From contig DCUE01000073.1 in NCBI GenBank assembly GCA_002328465.1, positions 3,734 through 13,037 on the forward strand: DNA of 9,304 nucleotides. Reading direction: 5' to 3'. This document shows, piece after piece, positions 4,578 through 9,304 of the stretch. The translations under genes were made by a program, and so were the position numbers. Numbering within the stretch: position 1 is the stretch's first letter; each line of letters opens with the position of its first letter. The DNA comes from Candidatus Dojkabacteria bacterium UBA2222. GTDB lineage: Bacteria > Patescibacteriota > Dojkabacteria > SC72. The notes beneath the pieces were generated by a model. That model was not told the origin of the DNA and did no database searches. It saw only the letters and a list, made by a program, of their open reading frames with translations.

Positions 4578-7049
4578 TTAGTTTAAAATAACGACTTTTC
4601 CCTTTTTAATATCTAACTGTATATTACCACTACCCTCACTCTTTAATATACGATCGGCAACCGTACTCTCAACTAAATCTTGAAGTACTCTTCTTAAAGG
4701 TCTTGCTCCATACTCTTCACTAAAACCTTCTTTAACAATGAAAGTTAACAGTGCCCTACTTAAAGAGATCTCAATACTTTGACTCTTTAACCTTGTATTC
4801 AACTCCTCTAAAAGCAATTCTACAATCTTTCTTGCATCCCTAGTATTAAGAGCCCTAAATATTACAATATCATCTAATCTATTTAATAGCTCGGGCCTCA
4901 AAGTTCTTCTTAACTCAGACATGAGCTCAGATTTCATCGAATTGTAGGCCTGTTCAGATTTCCCACCATTTCTAGTTGTCGTATTAGAAGATGAGAAACC
5001 TAACACCTTATCCTTCCCTATTTCCTCTGCACCGATATTTGAAGTAAGGATGACAATTGTATTCTTAAAATTAACCTTTCTTCCCCTACCATCTGTTAGG
5101 TGCCCATACTCTAAAATCTGTAGAAGTATATTTAATACATCTGGATGGGCTTTCTCTATCTCATCAAAAAGTATTACACAGTGAGGATTTCTTCTAACCT
5201 TCTCAGTCAACCATCCACCCTCTTGATACCCAATATATCCCGGAGGAGAGCCAATCAACTTGGATACACTATGCATCTCCATCATCTCACTCATATCTAT
5301 CTGAACTAGCCTATCTTCATGACCAAAAAGCTCTCTAGCTAGAACCTTGGCTAACTGAGTTTTACCAACTCCTGTAGGTCCAAGGAAAAGGAAAGATGCC
5401 CAAGGTCTACTAATGTCAGAAATCCCCGTCCTTGCCCTCTTTATTGCGGAGACAACTCCACCGACAGCCTCTTTCTGACCAACAACGAGTTTATTTATCT
5501 TCGAATCAAGTTTCAACAATATACTTTTTTCTTTACTACCCAATGTATTGAGAGGAATACCTGTCCAATTTGAAACAACTTTACGAATATCTTCAGCATT
5601 AACTTCACTACTCTTCTCTCTCTTGCTCTCCTCCCTTTTCTTTTCTAATTTCATAATTCTCTTTTCCAAAAGCTCTTCACTCTTTCTATATTTCTCCGCC
5701 CTCTCCATCTTCCCCTGTAAAATATATTCCTTCTTTGCATTTTGAAGACCCCTTAACTTCGATAGCAAGGAAGAAATACTCTCATATTCTCCCTCTACAC
5801 TTAATCTCTTTGTGGCACTAGCTTCATCTAAAAGGTCAATTGCCTTATCAGGTAAGTATCTGTCACTAATATATCTATCAGAAAGAGTAACTGCATAGTT
5901 GACCGCCTCTTCATTTATATTAATATTATGATGTGCCTCAAATATTGGTTTTAAATTCTTTAATATCTGTATACTCTCTTCTAAACTTGGTTCTTTAAGG
6001 AATATAGGTTGGAACCTTCTTGCAAGAGCATTATCATTCTCAAAATATGCGGAGTATTCATCTGTAGTAGTCGCACCAATACACCTGAAATCATCTTTAA
6101 GTAATGCAGGCTTAAGTATAGCTGCAATCTCTGAAGAACCCCCTGGAACCCCAGAAGTAAGGATGTTATGAATCTCATCTATGAAAAGAATCGTATTATT
6201 AGATTCAACAACCTCATGAACAATCTCTAAAACTTTCTCTTCAACATCTCCCCTCATCCTGCTTCCTGCCATAATGCTTGCTACATCTAATGATACTATC
6301 CTCATATCTCTTAAAGAAGGAGGAACTCTCCCATCTGCAATCTTTTGCGCCAACCCCTCTACAAGGACAGTTTTCCCTACCCCTGCATCACCTACAATAA
6401 TGGGGTTGTTCTTTTTCCTTCTACTCAATATCTTAACTACATTGGCAAGCTCATCTTCTCTTCCAACGAGAGGATCTAGCTTACCAACCTTTGCTAATTC
6501 TACTAAATCTTTTCCTAAAGCATCTAAAATTCTACCCTGTTCCTGACCTACCATAGACATTTCAGGCTTAGCAAGAACACCTAATGGATATGTTGCGTGT
6601 TCAAATAGGTACTTCTGAAATCTTTTTTGATTTAATCCCATGTTTACCAAATCTATAATGAAAAGATCTTTTGATTCTAAAATACTCAACATCAAATGCT
6701 CCGTACCTACATACACATGAGAGAATCTCTGGGACCAATCATACGCTCTTCTTAATATCTCTTTACTCTTTGGAGAAAGCCTAACTTCCATCGAGCTACT
6801 AACATTCTTGGTAACATCAACCCCTATATTATTTAAAATTTTTCCAACTATATCTTTAACTTCAAAACCCATGGCAATAACAATCTTTGTAGCCAAGGAA
6901 CTCTCATTCAATAATATACCCACCAAAAGATGCTCAGGCTCAACAAAATCACTCTTCGCATGTTCAGCAATAACCGAAGATGTACGTAAAGATATACGTG
7001 CATTTTTTGAAACTCTTTTAAATATTTCTTTTCTAGTAGCCTTTTCCAT
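4578..7049 (-). CDS. clpC: ATP-dependent Clp protease ATP-binding subunit ClpC
   Basis: AAA+ unfoldase that feeds substrates to ClpP; 823 residues, typical for ClpC. Two Clp-N repeats (about 1-145) precede AAA module 1 with GDAGVGKT (220-227), ILFIDE (287-292) and Arg fingers R344/R345. A short charged coiled-coil middle domain (about 420-480) separates it from AAA module 2 with GPTGVGKT (557-564), VILFDE (625-630) and NRLDD near 723. The short middle domain and the LGF tripeptide (683-685), at the position of the ClpP-docking loop, favour ClpC over ClpB. Pore loop 2 is canonical (GYIGY, 604-608), but pore loop 1 reads SRMRG, with Met265 where KYRG has Tyr. The ATG at 7049 is five bases from a -10 box, implying a leaderless mRNA. 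Two in-frame stops, TAA then TAG, end the gene just before radA. No CIRCE or CtsR-like operator was recognised. Confidence 0.96.
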   Translation of the reverse strand: MEKATRKEIFKRVSKNARISLRTSSVIAEHAKSDFVEPEHLLVGILLNESSLATKIVIAMGFEVKDIVGKILNNIGVDVTKNVSSSMEVRLSPKSKEILRRAYDWSQRFSHVYVGTEHLMLSILESKDLFIIDLVNMGLNQKRFQKYLFEHATYPLGVLAKPEMSMVGQEQGRILDALGKDLVELAKVGKLDPLVGREDELANVVKILSRRKKNNPIIVGDAGVGKTVLVEGLAQKIADGRVPPSLRDMRIVSLDVASIMAGSRMRGDVEEKVLEIVHEVVESNNTILFIDEIHNILTSGVPGGSSEIAAILKPALLKDDFRCIGATTTDEYSAYFENDNALARRFQPIFLKEPSLEESIQILKNLKPIFEAHHNININEEAVNYAVTLSDRYISDRYLPDKAIDLLDEASATKRLSVEGEYESISSLLSKLRGLQNAKKEYILQGKMERAEKYRKSEELLEKRIMKLEKKREESKREKSSEVNAEDIRKVVSNWTGIPLNTLGSKEKSILLKLDSKINKLVVGQKEAVGGVVSAIKRARTGISDISRPWASFLFLGPTGVGKTQLAKVLARELFGHEDRLVQIDMSEMMEMHSVSKLIGSPPGYIGYQEGGWLTEKVRRNPHCVILFDEIEKAHPDVLNILLQILEYGHLTDGRGRKVNFKNTIVILTSNIGAEEIGKDKVLGFSSSNTTTRNGGKSEQAYNSMKSELMSELRRTLRPELLNRLDDIVIFRALNTRDARKIVELLLEELNTRLKSQSIEISLSRALLTFIVKEGFSEEYGARPLRRVLQDLVESTVADRILKSEGSGNIQLDIKKGKVVILN

Positions 7050-7054
7050 ATCGT

Positions 7055-7063
7055 ATTATACCA
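7055..7063 (-). promoter_or_regulatory. extended -10 promoter of clpC, probably giving a leaderless mRNA
   Basis: TGGTATAAT lies on the minus strand (TG at 7063-7062, TATAAT at 7060-7055). Only five bases separate the -10 box from the ATG at 7049, so the normal start site falls on the A of the start codon. No -35 match is visible, as that region is occupied by the rpsA terminator hairpin. The T of the TG element is also the last T of the terminator tract. Confidence 0.7.
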
Positions 7064-7088
7064 AAAAAGAGGGCTAAAAAGCCCTCTT
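7063..7088 (-). terminator. Rho-independent terminator of rpsA
   Basis: On the minus strand, AAGAGGGC (7088-7081) pairs perfectly with GCCCTCTT (7074-7067) around a six-base loop TTTTTA, and a T-run follows down to 7063. It begins 22 bases after the rpsA stop codon and separates rpsA from the clpC-radA unit. Confidence 0.93.
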
Positions 7089-7110
7089 CTCGATTACATT
7101 TAATATGTTT

Positions 7111-8340
7111 TTATTTAATCTCTGAATCTATGGCTGCATCTATTGCCTCTGCCAACTCTTCCTCATTCAATTGAGGAGCTGCAGTTGAACTCGAAGCCTT
7201 AAGACTTAATCCTAAATGTCTCTCTGTTGAAGAGATAGAGAGGATTTTAACCTTTACCTCTTGTCCTGTTTTAACAATATCTTCAGGATTCTTAACAAGC
7301 TTATCTGAAAGCTCAGAAATATGTATTAAACCATTTAACCCTTCCCCTATTCTTACAAAAGCTCCATATGGTACTACCTTTTGAACAACACCATCAACAA
7401 CATCCCCAATCTTAAACTGAGAAATAGCTTGTGCCCATGGATCCTGTTGCAATCTCTTAACACTGTAAGCAACTCTCTTACCACCATCAGAAAGTCCGAT
7501 GACGATAACTTTGACTGAATCACCAACAGAGTATATTGCACCAATATCCTCAACCTTATCCCATGAAAGCTCGGAAAGATGCACTAACCCTTCTAATCCC
7601 TGTGCATTAACAAAGATACCAAAAGGTGTAATACCACTTACCGTACCCTCTAAAACATCCCCCTCTTTTACCTTCTTTAAGGTCTGTGCTCTCTTCTCCA
7701 AATCTCTAGCTTGAGTAACCATCTTTTCAGAAAGAATTATTCTGTTCTTCTCTCTATCCAATTCAATGATTCTGGTCTTAATACCCTCTCCAATTAAAGA
7801 GTTCAATCTCTTCTGTACTTTAGAAGAGATATCCTTTCCTACCTGTCTTACTCCATTTGCATATACCCTTGTTGCATCTAATTGAGAAGTAGGAATGAAA
7901 CCTCTAATTCCTTTGCCTATTTCAACAATTAAACCACCATTATTTGATTCTACAACTGTAGCCTCAACAACCTCGTTATTCTTTTTAGCATTCTCAAGAT
8001 TCAACCATGCACTTGCTTGCTGAGTCCTCCTTATTGAAAGTACTAATTGTCCCTTATCATCCTCTGGCTTAACTACATATACTAATACCTTATCCCCGAC
8101 ATTAAGAAGTGTCCAATCTAAGGTATCAGATTTTAACTCTCTACCAGCAACTATTCCCTCAGATTTAAATCCGACATCAACGATTACAACACCGTTGTTA
8201 ATATCAACAACTTCTCCCTCAACAATTTCACCCTTTGAGAGCTGTTTTATCTTATGCGAACTATCCTCTAGAAAATTACTTAACTCTGAGTACTGAGATT
8301 TATCTTGAACCTCTGTATCAGTTTTTATTGAATTGACCAT
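7111..8340 (-). CDS. rpsA: 30S ribosomal protein S1 (four S1 domains)
   Basis: RNA-binding protein of the small ribosomal subunit that helps recruit and unfold mRNA. Its 409 residues hold four S1/OB domains: about 36-104, 121-206, 226-295 and 311-381. Domains 3 and 4 are the most typical, with GIFVNAQGLEGLVHLSELS and GAFVRIGEGLNGLIHISELS. An acidic tail rich in Glu, Asp and Ala ends the protein. E. coli S1 has six domains and 557 residues; the short form here resembles the S1 homologues of Gram-positive and reduced genomes, which may bind the ribosome less tightly. The ATG at 8340 is supported by AGGG eight bases upstream, the clearest Shine-Dalgarno in the window. The gene has its own promoter and terminator, so it is monocistronic. 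In a genome where most genes lack Shine-Dalgarno sequences, S1 could matter for initiation, but this is inference. Confidence 0.94.
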   Translation of the reverse strand: MVNSIKTDTEVQDKSQYSELSNFLEDSSHKIKQLSKGEIVEGEVVDINNGVVIVDVGFKSEGIVAGRELKSDTLDWTLLNVGDKVLVYVVKPEDDKGQLVLSIRRTQQASAWLNLENAKKNNEVVEATVVESNNGGLIVEIGKGIRGFIPTSQLDATRVYANGVRQVGKDISSKVQKRLNSLIGEGIKTRIIELDREKNRIILSEKMVTQARDLEKRAQTLKKVKEGDVLEGTVSGITPFGIFVNAQGLEGLVHLSELSWDKVEDIGAIYSVGDSVKVIVIGLSDGGKRVAYSVKRLQQDPWAQAISQFKIGDVVDGVVQKVVPYGAFVRIGEGLNGLIHISELSDKLVKNPEDIVKTGQEVKVKILSISSTERHLGLSLKASSSTAAPQLNEEELAEAIDAAIDSEIK

Positions 8341-8348
8341 ATATATTA

Positions 8349-8414
8349 CCCTATGGCGATGTATGATTTAGCAGTATTACATACATACACTAATATAAAG
8401 TTACTGCGATAGGG
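8349..8414 (-). promoter_or_regulatory. rpsA leader inverted repeat near the ribosome-binding site
   Basis: On the minus strand CCCTATCGC (8414-8406) is complementary to GCCATAGGG (8357-8349) except for one C-C mismatch. The 3' arm contains the AGGG that serves as Shine-Dalgarno. Inside it, ATGTATG and CATACAT can form a 7-bp stem. If transcribed whole, the structure would hide the ribosome-binding site, as expected for translational autoregulation by S1. However, the predicted start (about 8410-8407) would remove most of the outer 5' arm, so only the inner stem is certain in mRNA from this promoter. Confidence 0.35.
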
Positions 8415-8443
8415 ATTATATCAGTTAAATCAATACTTGAGAA
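8415..8443 (-). promoter_or_regulatory. promoter of rpsA
   Basis: TATAAT (8420-8415) is preceded by TG at 8423-8422, making an extended -10, with TTCTCA (8443-8438) at a 17-base spacing as a partial -35 (4 of 6). Transcription would start near 8408, giving a leader of about 68 bases. The -35 overlaps a small palindrome AGAAGACTTCT (8440-8450, plus strand) that also covers the nth stop codon. No terminator lies between nth and this promoter. Confidence 0.68.
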
Positions 8444-8448
8444 GACTT

Positions 8449-9036
8449 CTATATCAAATCTTTATCAAAATCATATCTACCGTAAAGTACAAAGTATCTA
8501 TTTATCTTATACCAATCCTCTTTCTTATATATTTTCTCTAAATCCTTTGATATTTTATCTGGATTTTCATTCTTCGTTAAACCATACTTAATAGCGGTTT
8601 TCTTTACATGAGTATCTACTGCAATACCTTGATTTGATTGATATAGATCGTTTAGGAAAACATTTGCAGTCTTATACCCTACCCCCGGAAGCTCTAAGAG
8701 CTCCTCTAAGGATACTGGAACATCTCCATTGTACTTCCTCATTATGATTTCAGACATTTTTTTTATATGTTTTGCTTTTGTGTGAAAGTAGTTAACAGAA
8801 GAAATATATTTCTCTATCTCCCTTTGGGTTGCAAGTGACATCGTATACCCGTCGGGGTATTCGTTGAACAGCCTCTCTGTAATCTTGTTAACCTGCCTGT
8901 CTGTTGTTTGTGCAGAAAGCATTATACAAACCAAAAACTGAAATGGAGTATTCCAATTTTTTAATTCTGTATTTGCATCAGGATACATCTCTTCCAATTT
9001 TGATAGTAAAAGATATGCTTTTTCTCTTTTTCTCAT
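8449..9036 (-). CDS. nth: endonuclease III-like DNA glycosylase/AP lyase lacking the Fe-S loop
   Basis: Base-excision-repair enzyme that removes oxidised pyrimidines and nicks at the abasic site. The 195-residue protein has the family landmarks: LSAQTTD (40-46), the helix-hairpin-helix LPGVGYKTA with catalytic K122, and VDTHV with catalytic D141. It then reaches YGRYDF and ends at DKDLI. E. coli Nth (211 residues) continues from GRYTC through a C-X6-C-X2-C-X5-C loop that holds a 4Fe-4S cluster; here the first Cys is Asp and the rest is missing. No cysteine-rich continuation exists past the stop in another frame, so a recent frameshift is unlikely. The conserved Arg after VDTHV is also Lys-rich (VKKTAIK). 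Its ATG directly abuts the stop of the upstream ORF, suggesting translational coupling; no Shine-Dalgarno is clear. Activity is likely but unproven. Confidence 0.9.
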   Translation of the reverse strand: MRKREKAYLLLSKLEEMYPDANTELKNWNTPFQFLVCIMLSAQTTDRQVNKITERLFNEYPDGYTMSLATQREIEKYISSVNYFHTKAKHIKKMSEIIMRKYNGDVPVSLEELLELPGVGYKTANVFLNDLYQSNQGIAVDTHVKKTAIKYGLTKNENPDKISKDLEKIYKKEDWYKINRYFVLYGRYDFDKDLI

Positions 9037-9300
9037 CTATTTGATAGACTTCTTGAGTTTAGATACGAAAGATTTTCCATATTTATACTCAATAATATCA
9101 AATATCTCAGGAAATAAATTAAGTAATACTTTGAAATGCTCAACTATACCAACATCATTCCATACAAGACGCTCTGTACTGCTTGCTAAGGCCTCTGAAA
9201 CTAATTCAGACACTCTATATACCTCTTTCTTGTCATTGTTGGTAATGGCATTCAACCACTCCCTCTTTAAACCCACTTTTATCTCAGATCCTATATACAA
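9037..9300 (-). CDS. uncharacterised small protein, possibly 5'-truncated
   Basis: I do not recognise this protein. The 87 codons from a TTG at 9300 encode a charged, Leu/Ile-rich, probably helical chain with no signal peptide, membrane segment, cysteine or catalytic motif, ending in a basic KLKKSIK tail. No in-frame stop precedes 9300 within the window, so TTG may be an internal codon of a longer gene that begins outside. The stop TAG (9039-9037) is immediately followed by the nth ATG with no intervening base, so the two are almost certainly one operon and probably coupled in translation. That context hints at a link with DNA repair or simply shared expression; no function is assigned. The good continuous frame and abutting junction support it being real. 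Confidence 0.65.
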   Translation of the reverse strand: MYIGSEIKVGLKREWLNAITNNDKKEVYRVSELVSEALASSTERLVWNDVGIVEHFKVLLNLFPEIFDIIEYKYGKSFVSKLKKSIK

Positions 9301-9304
9301 AAAT

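Noticed and set aside
5981..6178. Minus-strand 65-codon frame inside clpC
   Set aside because: It is an alternative frame of the conserved first AAA module; no independent signals support it.
8400..8460. Frameshift explaining the short Nth C-terminus
   Set aside because: No frame past the stop shows the expected cysteine pattern, and the rpsA promoter begins at once, so the short end looks genuine.
1..9304. CRISPR array, insertion sequence, prophage or defence island
   Set aside because: No regularly spaced repeats, transposase, integrase or defence domains are present; the genes are core housekeeping.

Overview
This is a compact, AT-rich bacterial window in which every recognised gene lies on the minus strand. 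Gene order in transcription direction, from the high to the low coordinate end, is: an unrecognised small protein, endonuclease III (nth), ribosomal protein S1 (rpsA), the Clp ATPase clpC, radA, a probable structured non-coding RNA, rho, a LysM/M23 cell-wall peptidase, and the 5' end of a tRNA gene that runs off the window. Several traits suggest, by inference only, a member of the Candidate Phyla Radiation (Patescibacteria): short intergenic gaps, mostly absent Shine-Dalgarno sequences, a short four-domain S1, clpC-radA without ctsR-mcsA-mcsB, and a reduced Nth. The standard genetic code fits all genes; no TGA recoding is needed.

Region by region. 9300-8449: an unidentified ORF is fused head to tail with nth (stop and start codons directly abut). 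This Nth keeps its catalytic Lys and Asp but ends before the four-cysteine iron-sulfur loop. 8443-7111: S1 with its own promoter (TATAAT with an upstream TG) and a possible leader hairpin near its ribosome-binding site. 7088-7047: a textbook Rho-independent terminator for rpsA runs straight into an extended -10 promoter only five bases before the clpC ATG, so clpC mRNA is probably leaderless. 7049-3222: clpC and radA, 12 bases apart, form an operon echoing the clpC-radA linkage of Firmicutes. 3221-2709: a 513-base non-protein region. It holds a perfect TTGACA-18-TATAAT promoter, about 245 nt of RNA with at least four well-paired helices, and a strong terminator, then a separate rho promoter flanked by an 8-bp inverted repeat. 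2708-1443 is rho, 1403-48 the peptidase with its own extended -10 promoter, and 23-1 the tRNA start behind another TATAAT.

The genes cover core housekeeping: translation (S1, tRNA), transcription termination (Rho), protein quality control (ClpC), recombination and DNA repair (RadA, Nth) and cell-wall turnover (M23). The most novel element is the RNA between radA and rho, which matches no family I can recognise. Secondary points are the cluster-less Nth, a Rho whose primary RNA-binding motif lacks the usual aromatic residues, and a ClpC whose first pore loop has Met where Tyr is expected.
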